This document shows, one piece after another, positions 46,398-54,075 of a DNA stretch of 64,000 nucleotides. The notes under the pieces are model-generated. The model ran no database searches, had not been told where the DNA came from, and worked only from the letters and a program-made list of their open reading frames with translations. Position numbers and translations under genes: made by a program. The stretch lies in NCBI RefSeq assembly GCF_020594515.1, contig NZ_JAJCTH010000006.1:120571-184570 (forward strand). The letters are read 5' to 3'. How positions within the stretch are numbered: position 1 is the stretch's first letter; each line of letters begins with the position of its first letter. The stretch comes from Rhodoferax sp. U2-2l. Lineage in GTDB: Bacteria; Pseudomonadota; Gammaproteobacteria; Burkholderiales; Burkholderiaceae_C.

Positions 46398-47969
46398 ATG
46401 AAGCCCATCTGGATTGTGGATGACGACCAGTCCATCCGTTTTGTGCTCGAAAAAGCGCTGTTGCGCGACAACCTGCCCACGCGCAGCTTCACCAACGCCC
46501 GCGATGTCTTGACCGCGCTCAACGACGAGAGCGACCGTGGCCCGCAGGTGCTGGTGAGTGACATCCGCATGCCGGGGGGTTCCGGGCTGGATCTGCTGGA
46601 AAAGGTCAAGGCCAAACTGCCCGGTCTGCCGGTCATCATCATGACCGCCTACTCTGACCTGGACAGCGCGGTGTCCGCCTTTCAGGGTGGCGCGTTCGAG
46701 TACCTGCCCAAACCGTTTGATTTGCCCAAGGCGGTGGAGCTGATCCGCCGTGCGGTGGAAGAAAGCCAGCGCGAAGAAGTGGCTGAGGAGCACATCACCG
46801 ATGCACCCGAAATGCTGGGTCAGGCACCCGCCATGCAGGATGTGTTCCGAGCCATTGGTCGCCTGAGCCAAAGCAATGTCACGGTCATGATCACCGGCGA
46901 GTCGGGCTCGGGCAAAGAGCTGGTGGCGCGGGCACTGCACAAGCACTCTCCCCGCGCCAATGGGCCGTTTGTCGCGATCAACACCGCCGCCATCCCGAAG
47001 GATCTGCTGGAGTCCGAACTGTTCGGCCATGAGCGTGGCGCTTTCACCGGGGCGCAGACCATGCGCCGTGGCCGTTTTGAGCAGGCCGATGGCGGCACCC
47101 TGTTTCTGGATGAAATTGGCGACATGCCGTTTGACCTGCAGACGCGTCTGTTGCGGGTCCTGTCCGACGGGCACTTTTACCGCGTGGGCGGTCACGGCGC
47201 CGTCAAGACCAATGTGCGGGTGATTGCCGCCACGCACCAGAATCTGGAGCAGCGCGTCAAGGAAGGCGTGTTCCGCGAAGACTTGTTTCACCGTCTCAAC
47301 GTCATCCGGCTGCGGCTGCCGGCCTTGCGCGAGCGACGTGAAGACATTCCGGCGTTGACACGGCACTTTTTGCAGCAAAGTGCAGCGCAGCTGGGTGTCG
47401 AGCCCAAGCGCATTTCCGAGGCGGCGCTGGCTTATTTGAGCGAGTTTGGCTTTCCGGGCAACGTGCGCCAACTTGAAAACATCTGTCACTGGCTGACCGT
47501 GATGGCGCCGGCCCAACTGATTGAACCGAAAGACTTGCCGCCTGAGGTGGACGTGGTTGCCCAGGGTGGCCGCCAGGCACCCATCGGTGCGGTCCGTCCG
47601 GCGGAGCCTGTGCCATCGTTCCCGGCGGGGCTGGCTGAAGCGTTGCCGCGTTCTGGTGCCAACCACAGCCCGTCACTGTCATCCGCGTTGGCTGGGCCGA
47701 TGTTGGACGACGCCGAACTCCACGCAGGCGAATCGCCAGCGGCCCACGCCCCCGTGTCCACCTGGGAGCTCGGGCTGGACGCCGATGCGCATGCGCTGCT
47801 GGCCACCGACCGGTGTGATGTGTGGGATGAGCTCACGCGCCGCTTCGAGTCGCGCCTGATTCTGGCCGCGCTGGCCAGCACGCGCGGGCGGCGTATCGAG
47901 GCCGCTCAGCGCTTGGGCATTGGCCGCAACACCATCACCCGCAAGATTCAGGAACTCGGGCTGGAATAA
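46398..47969 (+). CDS. glnG: Nitrogen regulation response regulator NtrC
   Basis: A 523-aa sigma-54 activator: REC (about 4-120) with Asp55 in LVSDIRMPGGSG, AAA+ domain (about 140-380) with Walker A GESGSGKE, the sigma-54-contacting GAFTGA, Walker B FLDEIGDMP and an arginine-finger region, and a Fis-type HTH at the end (RGRRIEAAQRLGIGRNTITRKIQELGLE). A linker longer than usual (about 390-470), rich in Pro/Ala, joins the AAA+ and DNA-binding parts. It should act on the palindromic site upstream of glnA. Confidence 0.97.
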   Translation: MKPIWIVDDDQSIRFVLEKALLRDNLPTRSFTNARDVLTALNDESDRGPQVLVSDIRMPGGSGLDLLEKVKAKLPGLPVIIMTAYSDLDSAVSAFQGGAFEYLPKPFDLPKAVELIRRAVEESQREEVAEEHITDAPEMLGQAPAMQDVFRAIGRLSQSNVTVMITGESGSGKELVARALHKHSPRANGPFVAINTAAIPKDLLESELFGHERGAFTGAQTMRRGRFEQADGGTLFLDEIGDMPFDLQTRLLRVLSDGHFYRVGGHGAVKTNVRVIAATHQNLEQRVKEGVFREDLFHRLNVIRLRLPALRERREDIPALTRHFLQQSAAQLGVEPKRISEAALAYLSEFGFPGNVRQLENICHWLTVMAPAQLIEPKDLPPEVDVVAQGGRQAPIGAVRPAEPVPSFPAGLAEALPRSGANHSPSLSSALAGPMLDDAELHAGESPAAHAPVSTWELGLDADAHALLATDRCDVWDELTRRFESRLILAALASTRGRRIEAAQRLGIGRNTITRKIQELGLE

Positions 47970-48059
47970 GCCGCACACCCCCGCGTCAAGCGGCTGTTTG
48001 GGGTCTTTGCCGATCTGTGGACAATCAACCGCGTCACAGATCACGTCAAGGAGCGTTCC

Positions 48060-48602
48060 ATGTCAGCACAACACCCAACGATCACCCTGGGGGGAGGTTG
48101 TTTTTGGTGCACGGAAGCGGTGTACGTCAAGGTCAAGGGCATCGTCGACGTGGAGTCCGGCTACTGCAACGGCCATGTCCAGCGACCCAGTTACGAGCAG
48201 GTCTGCACCGGCCAAACTGGCCATGCCGAGGTGGTCAAGCTGGTGTTTGACCCGGCGCAGATCAGCCTGCGGGACATTCTGGAGATCTTTTTTGTCATCC
48301 ACGACCCGACCACGCTCAATGCCCAGGGTCACGACCATGGCACCCAATACCGCAGTGGCATTTACTTTGCCGACCTGGATCAGCAACAGGTGGCGCTGGA
48401 GGTGATCGCCGAGCTGCAAACCAGTGGCGTTTACCGCCGGCCGATCGTCACCGAGGTATTGCCCCTGCGCAACTATTGGCCCGCCGAGGCCTACCACCAG
48501 GACTATTTCGCGCGCAACCCGTACCAGGGCTACTGCCTGGCGGTGGCCGCGCCCAAAGTGGCTAAATTCAAGAGCACGTTTGCCCGGCTGGCGCTGGATT
48601 GA
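48060..48602 (+). CDS. msrA: Peptide-methionine (S)-S-oxide reductase MsrA
   Basis: A 180-aa enzyme reducing methionine-S-sulfoxide. The catalytic cysteine is in GGGCFWCTEA (residues about 11-20), a second cysteine is in GYCNGH, and HGTQYRSGIYF and YHQDYFARNPYQGYC follow. This matches the typical length; the C-terminal Cys in YQGYC may resolve the disulfide. Predicted cytoplasmic, with thioredoxin as the usual donor. Monocistronic by position, between ntrC and an HDOD gene. Confidence 0.96.
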   Translation: MSAQHPTITLGGGCFWCTEAVYVKVKGIVDVESGYCNGHVQRPSYEQVCTGQTGHAEVVKLVFDPAQISLRDILEIFFVIHDPTTLNAQGHDHGTQYRSGIYFADLDQQQVALEVIAELQTSGVYRRPIVTEVLPLRNYWPAEAYHQDYFARNPYQGYCLAVAAPKVAKFKSTFARLALD

Positions 48603-48690
48603 ACCAACCCGCGCCCCGAAACGTCTCGCTGGCAGCGTGGCAGATCGTGGAAAATGGCTGTTGCCGCCTGCCCCTTGAGAAAGTGACGCC

Positions 48691-49554
48691 ATGGACCTCC
48701 AAAGCCTGATTGACGACCCCAGCAAGCTGCCCACCATCCCCAAGGTGGGGCAGCAGCTCATTGCCAGTTTCAGTGCGAACGAGGTGTCTGTCACCGACAT
48801 CGCCCACCAGCTCGCGGCCGACCCGGCGCTGAGCGCCAAGCTGCTCAGGCTGGCCAACTCGGCCTACTTTCATGTGTCGCGCACCGTTGGCACGGTGGAC
48901 GCCGCGTTGCAGATCTTGGGCCTGGTGATGGTGCGCAATCTGGTGCTGGGCAGCAGTGTGGCAGGCGCTTTTCGCCATACCGCCGGGATCGATCTGCCAC
49001 AGTTCTGGCGCTACAACCTGTACACCGCCTGCACCGCACGTTGGCTGGCCAACCGGATAGATGTCAACTCTGACCGTGTCTTCACGCTGGGGTTGTTGCA
49101 TGCCATCGGTCAATTGCAAATGCACACGGTGGCAGCGTCGGCGATGGCGTCGCTGGACCAGCAGATGGGGGTGTTGGCCCCGGGACGCGCCCAGCTGGAA
49201 AAACAGACCTTTGGTTTCAACCACGGCGATGTGTCGGCTGAACTGGCCCGGGCGTGGCAGTTCCCGTTGCCGTTGACCGAAGCGCTGCGGCACATTGCGC
49301 ACCCGCTGGCTGCCCCTGAATTTCTGGAAGCCTCGGCATTGGTCCACCTGGGGGCCTGGCGTGCCCGCGCCGACGTGCTGGGTTGGAGCGATGCCGAACA
49401 ACTGGCCTACTACCCGGCGGAAGTGGGTGAGCGGTTGTATCTGCAGCCTGACTGGACGTCCGCGCTGGCTGCCCGCGCGCACCCGGATGCGCGCCAGCCG
49501 GTGATGCCGCCGCTGGCTGAGTTGACCCAGGGTCTGGAGGCCATGTTCGAGTAG
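48691..49554 (+). CDS. HDOD domain signalling protein
   Basis: A 287-aa protein that is almost entirely one HDOD domain (about 10-215): LPTIPKVGQQLIASFSANEVSVTDIAHQLAADPALSAKLLRLANSAYF at the start, with LLHAIGQL in place of the metal-binding HD pair. HDOD proteins lack phosphodiesterase activity and act in signalling networks, often beside c-di-GMP genes. No extra output domain is attached. The partner is unknown. Confidence 0.9.
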   Translation: MDLQSLIDDPSKLPTIPKVGQQLIASFSANEVSVTDIAHQLAADPALSAKLLRLANSAYFHVSRTVGTVDAALQILGLVMVRNLVLGSSVAGAFRHTAGIDLPQFWRYNLYTACTARWLANRIDVNSDRVFTLGLLHAIGQLQMHTVAASAMASLDQQMGVLAPGRAQLEKQTFGFNHGDVSAELARAWQFPLPLTEALRHIAHPLAAPEFLEASALVHLGAWRARADVLGWSDAEQLAYYPAEVGERLYLQPDWTSALAARAHPDARQPVMPPLAELTQGLEAMFE

Positions 49555-49593
49555 GCTGGGCGTTCTGGCAGCCATCGTTTGGATGCAGGTCAA

Positions 49594-49607
49594 TTGACCG
49601 GTATCAA
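49594..49607. promoter_or_regulatory. FNR-type box upstream of crtA
   Basis: TTGACCGGTATCAA fits the FNR/FnrL consensus TTGAT-N4-ATCAA at nine of ten fixed bases. It is 88 bases before the crtA ATG and 39 after the HDOD stop. A possible -10 (TAAAAT, 49621-49626) follows, but the spacing does not clearly fit a class II activated promoter, so the direction of control is open. Confidence 0.6.
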
Positions 49608-49694
49608 ATCCCGGGCAACCTAAAATTTGGCTGACGTTATCGCCCACCCTGGAGCCCGTCAGATCGGGTTTGTCCCTGCCTTTGAGAGCCTGCC

Positions 49695-50456
49695 ATGACC
49701 ACTGTTTGCCTGAGCATCTTTCACTTTGAATCCGCCCTCGACCGTTTGTGGGTGATTGGCCAGATGGCTTGGGCGCGCGCGCCGCTCAACAGCATGCCTG
49801 ACCTGCGCTTCTACAAGCTGCTGGGATCTGGCACTGGGGAGGGGTTCACCCCCAAACCCAACACCGCCGTCTGGGGCATCTTCACCGTCTGGCCCGATGA
49901 AGCCACGGCACGCCGACACATCGCCGAGCAACCCCTGTTCCAAAAATGGCGCGCCAAGGCCGACGAGCACTGGACGGTTTACCTCAACCCCATCGCCGCC
50001 AAAGGCAAGTGGGGCGGCAAAGTGCCTTTCACCTCCGACAGCTACGACTCCAGTGCCACACCCGACGGCCCCATCGTGGCGCTGACCCGCGCGCAGGTCA
50101 AAGTGGGTTCGGCCACCCGTTTCTGGAGCCGGGCCCCCAACATCTCGCAGATGGTGGGCTCCGACCCGAACGTGGTATTCAAGATCGGCATGGGGGAGAC
50201 GCCGCTGTTCTACCAGATGACGTTTTCGATCTGGCCCGATGGCGAGTCGATGGCGGCATTTGCCCGCGGCAACACCTACCACGGCAAGGCCATCCAGTCG
50301 GCTTATGCAGAGAAATGGCTGGTCGAGTATTTCTTTGCCCGCTTCCGCCTGCTGGGCAGCGAGGGCAGCTGGCAGGGCAAAGACCCGCTGGCGCGTCTGG
50401 CCAAGGTGGCGCCTGCCGTTCAGCCCGCAGCGGACCAGCAGCTTGAGCCGGCCTGA
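49695..50456 (+). CDS. crtA: Spheroidene monooxygenase (CrtA) family protein
   Basis: A 253-aa protein of the CrtA family, which in purple phototrophs adds the 2-keto group to spheroidene or spirilloxanthin-type carotenoids using O2 and heme. Visible family features are SIFHFESALDRLWVIGQMAWAR, the WGIFTVWPDEATAR segment, KVGSATRFWSRAPNISQMV and EKWLVEYFFARFRLLGSEGSWQG. No other carotenoid or bacteriochlorophyll gene is in this window, so it is either an outlying pigment gene or a relative with another role. An FNR-type box precedes it. It converges on znuA with five bases between. Confidence 0.85.
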   Translation: MTTVCLSIFHFESALDRLWVIGQMAWARAPLNSMPDLRFYKLLGSGTGEGFTPKPNTAVWGIFTVWPDEATARRHIAEQPLFQKWRAKADEHWTVYLNPIAAKGKWGGKVPFTSDSYDSSATPDGPIVALTRAQVKVGSATRFWSRAPNISQMVGSDPNVVFKIGMGETPLFYQMTFSIWPDGESMAAFARGNTYHGKAIQSAYAEKWLVEYFFARFRLLGSEGSWQGKDPLARLAKVAPAVQPAADQQLEPA

Positions 50457-50461
50457 CGGGC

Positions 50462-51412
50462 TCAGTTGCGCTGCATGCCCTCGGCCAGCTGGGTGATGTT
50501 GTAACGCATCATTTGGAGGTAGCTGCTGCCGGGCTCATGGGGGCCTGAGAGGCCGCCCGCATAGAGTTTGGCGCCCACCTTGGCACCCGCTTCCTGGGCG
50601 ATTTGTGTCAGCAACTGGGTGTTGCTCTGGTTTTCGGGAAAGATGGTGCGGATCTTGTTTTTGCGGATCTGCGCGATTAATTGGGCCACCGCCTTGGCGC
50701 TGGGTTCGGCCTGGGTCGAGATACCCTGCGCGGCCTGGAACTGAATCCGGTAACGCGCCCCCAGGTAGTTGAACGCCTGGTGGCTGGTGATCACCTTGCG
50801 TTGTGCCACCGGCACCGGTGCAAAGGCCGCCTTGGCAAAATCGTCCAGCGCCTGCAGTTCCGCCAGATAGGCTGCGCTGTTGCGTTGGTAGCTGGCAGCC
50901 CCGGCGGGGTCGAGGCGGGTGAGGGATCTGGCAATATTTTTGACATACACCATCACCAACGTCGGGTCTTGCCAGGCGTGGGGATCGACCTCACCGTGTT
51001 GGTGGTCATGACCCGCGTCATGCGGTTCCGCTTGGCTGTGGGTGGACCTGCGGGGCTGGATGCCGTCACTGGCGATCAGCGTGACGCCTTTGAAGCCCGC
51101 TGACTGCGCCAGTTTTTGGGCCCAGGGCTCGAAGTGCAGCCCGTTGAGCACCAACAGGCGGGCTCCCAGAATGGTTTTGGCATCTGACGGTGTCGGCTCG
51201 AACGCATGGGCATCGGCGTCGATGCCCACCAGGGTGCGGACCTGCACCCGCTCACCGCCGACGGCCTGCACCAGATCAGCCAGGATGCTGAAACTGGCCA
51301 CCACCGGCAGCGGCTGTGTCGTCTGCGCGTGGCCCGGCAGGGTCGTTGCGGCCAAGACGGCGAGGGCGCTGTGAACCAGGTGTTTCAGGGTGCGTCGTTT
51401 GCTGGGCATCAT
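50462..51412 (-). CDS. znuA: Zinc/metal ABC transporter substrate-binding protein
   Basis: A 316-aa periplasmic binding protein of the cluster 9 family. It has a signal peptide (KRRTLKHLVHSALAVLAATTLPGHAQ). Metal ligands expected are the His in DADAHAFEPTPSD, the His in DPHAWQDP and the later TSHQAFNYLGARY, with the Glu/Asp region PENQSN near the end. A short His/Asp-rich loop (EPHDAGHDHQHGEVDPHAW) is typical of zinc-specific members. ATG 51412 is used; a TTG at 51439 could extend it. It is the last gene of the zinc operon. Confidence 0.9.
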   Translation of the reverse strand: MMPSKRRTLKHLVHSALAVLAATTLPGHAQTTQPLPVVASFSILADLVQAVGGERVQVRTLVGIDADAHAFEPTPSDAKTILGARLLVLNGLHFEPWAQKLAQSAGFKGVTLIASDGIQPRRSTHSQAEPHDAGHDHQHGEVDPHAWQDPTLVMVYVKNIARSLTRLDPAGAASYQRNSAAYLAELQALDDFAKAAFAPVPVAQRKVITSHQAFNYLGARYRIQFQAAQGISTQAEPSAKAVAQLIAQIRKNKIRTIFPENQSNTQLLTQIAQEAGAKVGAKLYAGGLSGPHEPGSSYLQMMRYNITQLAEGMQRN

Positions 51413-51451
51413 GGGGTGGGTACTCTCAAAGGTTGACAAAGCGAGGTGGAC

Positions 51452-52336
51452 TCAGGCGACGCGGTGCGGGCGCTTGCGCCAATGGGGCAACCAGCCGCCC
51501 GGTGACAGCAGCAAGGACAGCGCGTACAGCACCCCGGCACAGCCGATGATGGTGGGGCCGCTGGGTGTATCCAGGTGGTAGGACAGCAGCAGCCCGGCCA
51601 GGCTGGCGGTGGCAGCCTGGGCGCTGGCGTTGACCAGCTGGGCGCTTAAATGTTCGTGCCAGAGCCGGGCCGACACCGCCGGCAGCATCATCAGGCCCAC
51701 GGCCATCAGCGTGCCCAGGGTCTGGAAACCGGCCACCAGATTGAGCACCACCAGCACCAGAAAGCCTTGCTGCCAGACCCAGCCGCGTTGCCCGCTGGCG
51801 CTCAAAAACACCGGGTCAAACGTCTCCAGCACCAGGCCGCGGTAACCGGCCGCCAGCGCGAGCAGGCTGACACTGGTCACCCCGGCCACCAGCAACAAGC
51901 CCGGCGCATCCACACCGAGCGTGCTGCCAAACAAAATGCGCAGCAGATCGAGCTGGCTGCCCTGGCGCGAGATCAGCGCCACGCCGATCGCCAGCGCCAC
52001 CAGGTACAGCGCGGCCAGGCTGGCGTCTTCTTTCAGGCTGGTGGCGCGGCTCACGAAACCGGCGATACCCGCCACCAGCAGCCCGGCCACCACGCCACCG
52101 ATGGCCATGGCGGGCAAGGACAGGCCAAACAGCATGAAACCCACCGCCACGCCGGGCAGCACCGCGTGGCTCAAGGCATCGCCCAGCAGGCTCATGCGCC
52201 GCAGTGTCAAAAACACGCCCAGCGGCGCCGCGCTGAGCGAGAGCGCCAGCGTGGCCACCAGCGCCCGGCGCATGAAGGCAAAGTCAGCAAACGGGCCAAT
52301 CAGGGTGTCCCACACCGTCTGGAAAAAGGCGCTCAT
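51452..52336 (-). CDS. znuB: Zinc/metal ABC transporter permease
   Basis: A 294-aa inner-membrane permease of the ABC-3 family with about eight helices. Recognisable are FMRRALVATLALSLSAAPLGVFLTLRRMSLLGDALSHAVLPGVAVGF across residues 22-68 and VGLMMLPAVSARLW near the C-terminus. It should form the channel with ZnuC and take zinc from ZnuA. Its start overlaps the znuC stop by four bases (52333-52336), and znuA follows after 39 bases. Confidence 0.93.
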   Translation of the reverse strand: MSAFFQTVWDTLIGPFADFAFMRRALVATLALSLSAAPLGVFLTLRRMSLLGDALSHAVLPGVAVGFMLFGLSLPAMAIGGVVAGLLVAGIAGFVSRATSLKEDASLAALYLVALAIGVALISRQGSQLDLLRILFGSTLGVDAPGLLLVAGVTSVSLLALAAGYRGLVLETFDPVFLSASGQRGWVWQQGFLVLVVLNLVAGFQTLGTLMAVGLMMLPAVSARLWHEHLSAQLVNASAQAATASLAGLLLSYHLDTPSGPTIIGCAGVLYALSLLLSPGGWLPHWRKRPHRVA

Positions 52337-53118
52337 GGTGTGATGACCCGCTCTGGCGCGCGGTGGCCGCCAGCCGGGCGGGCCGACGTGGCCTCATCGG
52401 TGTGGCAAATGTCGGCGTGGTCGTCCCAGGCCTCGGCCAGCATCCGGGCGCGGTGCAAATGGTCGGGGGTCAGCACCTGCGCCGTGTCGCCCCAGGCCAC
52501 CAGCTCGCGCGCCAGCAGCACCGCTTGCGGGAAGTGGGTGCGCACCTGCTCGTCGTCGTGCAACACGGCCACCACCGTGCGGCCCTCGGCGTGCCACTGG
52601 TGGATGAGCGCCAGCAGCGCGGCGGTGGTGCGGGAATCCATGGCATTGAAGGGCTCATCGAGCAGGATCAGGTCCGCGTCCTGCACCATCAGCCGGGCAA
52701 ACAGCACGCGCTGCAACTGCCCGCTGGAGAGCGACCCCACCGTGCGCTGCTCAAACCCCGCCAGCCCGACGCGGCTGATGGCGGTGGCCACCCGCTGGCG
52801 CAGTTCCGTGCTGATGCGGCCCCAGGCGCCAACTTCGCTCCAGCAGCCCAGCAGCACACAGTCCACCACCGACAGCGGGAAACTGCGGTCTATCTCGGTG
52901 AGCTGCGCCAGGTAAGCAATGCGCTCGCGCGGCGCCTGCACCGTGACCTGGCCACCCGCCGGGCGCAGCAGGCCCATGATGCTTTTGAGCAGCGTGCTCT
53001 TGCCCGAGCCGTTGGGGCCGATCACCGCGGTGAGCGAGCCGCGTGCAAAGCGGCCGCTGATGTGGTGCAGCGCCGGATGCTGGCGGTAACTCACCGTCAG
53101 GTTGTCCAGCTCTACCAC
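52333..53118 (-). CDS. znuC: Zinc/metal ABC transporter ATP-binding protein
   Basis: A 261-aa ABC ATPase: VELDNLTVSYRQHPALHHIS, Walker A IGPNGSGKST, Q-loop in AYLAQLTEIDRSFP, signature LSSGQLQRVLFARL, Walker B LILLDEPFNAMD and H-loop AVLHDDEQVRTHFP. The start is taken as GTG 53118, preceded by GAGGTGG; any longer frame is an unlikely Arg/Pro-rich extension. That GTG overlaps the stop of the His-rich small gene, suggesting coupling. The C-terminus carries His/Asp residues, as seen in zinc importers. Confidence 0.9.
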   Translation of the reverse strand: MVELDNLTVSYRQHPALHHISGRFARGSLTAVIGPNGSGKSTLLKSIMGLLRPAGGQVTVQAPRERIAYLAQLTEIDRSFPLSVVDCVLLGCWSEVGAWGRISTELRQRVATAISRVGLAGFEQRTVGSLSSGQLQRVLFARLMVQDADLILLDEPFNAMDSRTTAALLALIHQWHAEGRTVVAVLHDDEQVRTHFPQAVLLARELVAWGDTAQVLTPDHLHRARMLAEAWDDHADICHTDEATSARPAGGHRAPERVITP

Positions 53119-53444
53119 GGTGCCACCTCGGCGCTGGCCCAAGCCACAGCCAGCCACAGCAGCACCAACACCGGCAATACCGACAGCACCCGCAGCCAGG
53201 CGGGCCAGGCCAGCACGCTGGGGCGGTGTGCAACCCTTGGCAGGGCAGGGTGGACGGCGTCCGCCGAGGCAGGCGCCGGGTGGGCGTGATGGGCGTGCCG
53301 GTGTGCGCTGTGCGCAGGCTCGGTGAGCGCGCTGTGCGCGTTCAAGCCATGCGCACAGTGGCTGTGACCCGCAGGCACTGGCCCGCCGTGGGATGGTCCA
53401 CTGGTGCGGGGTGACGGTGTCGGCGGTATCGGGGGTTGGTTCAT
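53112..53444 (-). CDS. Histidine-rich small membrane protein of the zinc operon
   Basis: A 110-aa protein not matched to a named family. The first 70 residues are Pro/Ala/His-rich with about fourteen His, including GHSHCAHG and AHSAHRHAHHAH. A single membrane helix follows (WLRVLSVLPVLVLLWLAVAWAS, here about 83-104) and a short tail. It is the first gene after the zur-facing operator region, and its stop overlaps the znuC start, so it should be zinc-regulated and made with the transporter. A zinc-binding accessory or storage role is inferred from composition and place. ATG 53444 is used; a TTG 12 bases earlier is in frame. Confidence 0.55.
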   Translation of the reverse strand: MNQPPIPPTPSPRTSGPSHGGPVPAGHSHCAHGLNAHSALTEPAHSAHRHAHHAHPAPASADAVHPALPRVAHRPSVLAWPAWLRVLSVLPVLVLLWLAVAWASAEVAPW

Positions 53445-53518
53445 GTTGCAACTCAATTGCGGTATAGTTTATCGCAAGTCAGTTGCAATAAATCAATAAT
53501 GCAACTCAATTGCGATAA
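53443..53518. promoter_or_regulatory. Three tandem Zur-like palindromes between zur and the znu operon
   Basis: Each site has GCAA-N5-TTGC: 53448-53460 (GCAACTCAATTGC), 53474-53486 (spacer GTCAG) and 53501-53513 (GCAACTCAATTGC). The middle one extends to 23 bp as TTAT-N-GCAA-N5-TTGC-N-ATAA (53469-53491), and the third keeps the right-hand GATAA. Centres are 26-27 bases apart, about 2.5 turns. Position between a divergent Fur-family gene and zinc uptake genes points to Zur as the binder. Confidence 0.75.
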
Positions 53519-53544
53519 AGTTCAGATCAAGGCAGTTTTCCCAC

Positions 53545-54075
53545 ATGGTCTCACCTGTTCACCCGGCGCAGCCCGACCCGATTGACGCCCTGCTGTCGGC
53601 CCATGGCCTGCGCCGCACGGCTACCGCGCGGCGGGTGCTGGGCTGGTTTCTGGCGCACCCCGACACCAGCTACACCCACGCGCAGTTGCAGGCAGCCTTG
53701 CAGGGCGCCGGGCCGGATGGCAGTGCTACGCTGGACCGCGTCACGCTGTACCGCCTGATTGACCGCCTGACCCAGGTGAGCCTGTTGTTATGCCGGGTGG
53801 ATGCCAACCGCGTGCGCCGCTACCAGGCCATGCCTGCCAGTGTCAAAGCCATGCCGCACTTTGAGTGCCAGACCTGCCACCGCGACAGTCCGCTCACCGG
53901 TGCCCTGCAAGGCAATGCGCTCGATCTGGAAGCGGCAGCCCACAACGCCTTGCAGACCTTGCAGTCCTTGGGCTACCAGGGCTTGAGCCTGGACCTGGCG
54001 GTGCGCGGCGTGTGTGCCGACTGCGCCAACGCCGCTGCGGAGCAGGCAGATGCCAGCTATTCCGACAACCAGTAG
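53545..54075 (+). CDS. zur: Fur-family transcriptional regulator, probably Zur
   Basis: A 176-aa Fur-family protein. The winged helix (about 15-95) includes LRRTATARRVLGWFLAHPDTSYTHAQLQAAL and TLDRVTLYRLIDRLTQVSLL. The dimerisation part has the structural zinc pairs CQTC and CADC. Divergent from znu genes with three palindromes between, it is read as the zinc-responsive repressor rather than Fur. Its last 19 bases overlap the convergent amylosucrase gene. Confidence 0.88.
   Translation: MVSPVHPAQPDPIDALLSAHGLRRTATARRVLGWFLAHPDTSYTHAQLQAALQGAGPDGSATLDRVTLYRLIDRLTQVSLLLCRVDANRVRRYQAMPASVKAMPHFECQTCHRDSPLTGALQGNALDLEAAAHNALQTLQSLGYQGLSLDLAVRGVCADCANAAAEQADASYSDNQ

Noticed and set aside
51650..53289. 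Open + strand frames opposite znuB/znuC
   Set aside because: ABC transporter motifs on - are complete; these frames are Arg/Gln/His-rich shadows.
53119..53451. N-terminal extension of znuC up to 53451
   Set aside because: The extra 111 residues are Arg/Pro/Cys-rich and unrelated to ABC ATPases; GTG 53118 with GAGGTGG upstream explains the start, and another frame there gives the His-rich membrane protein.
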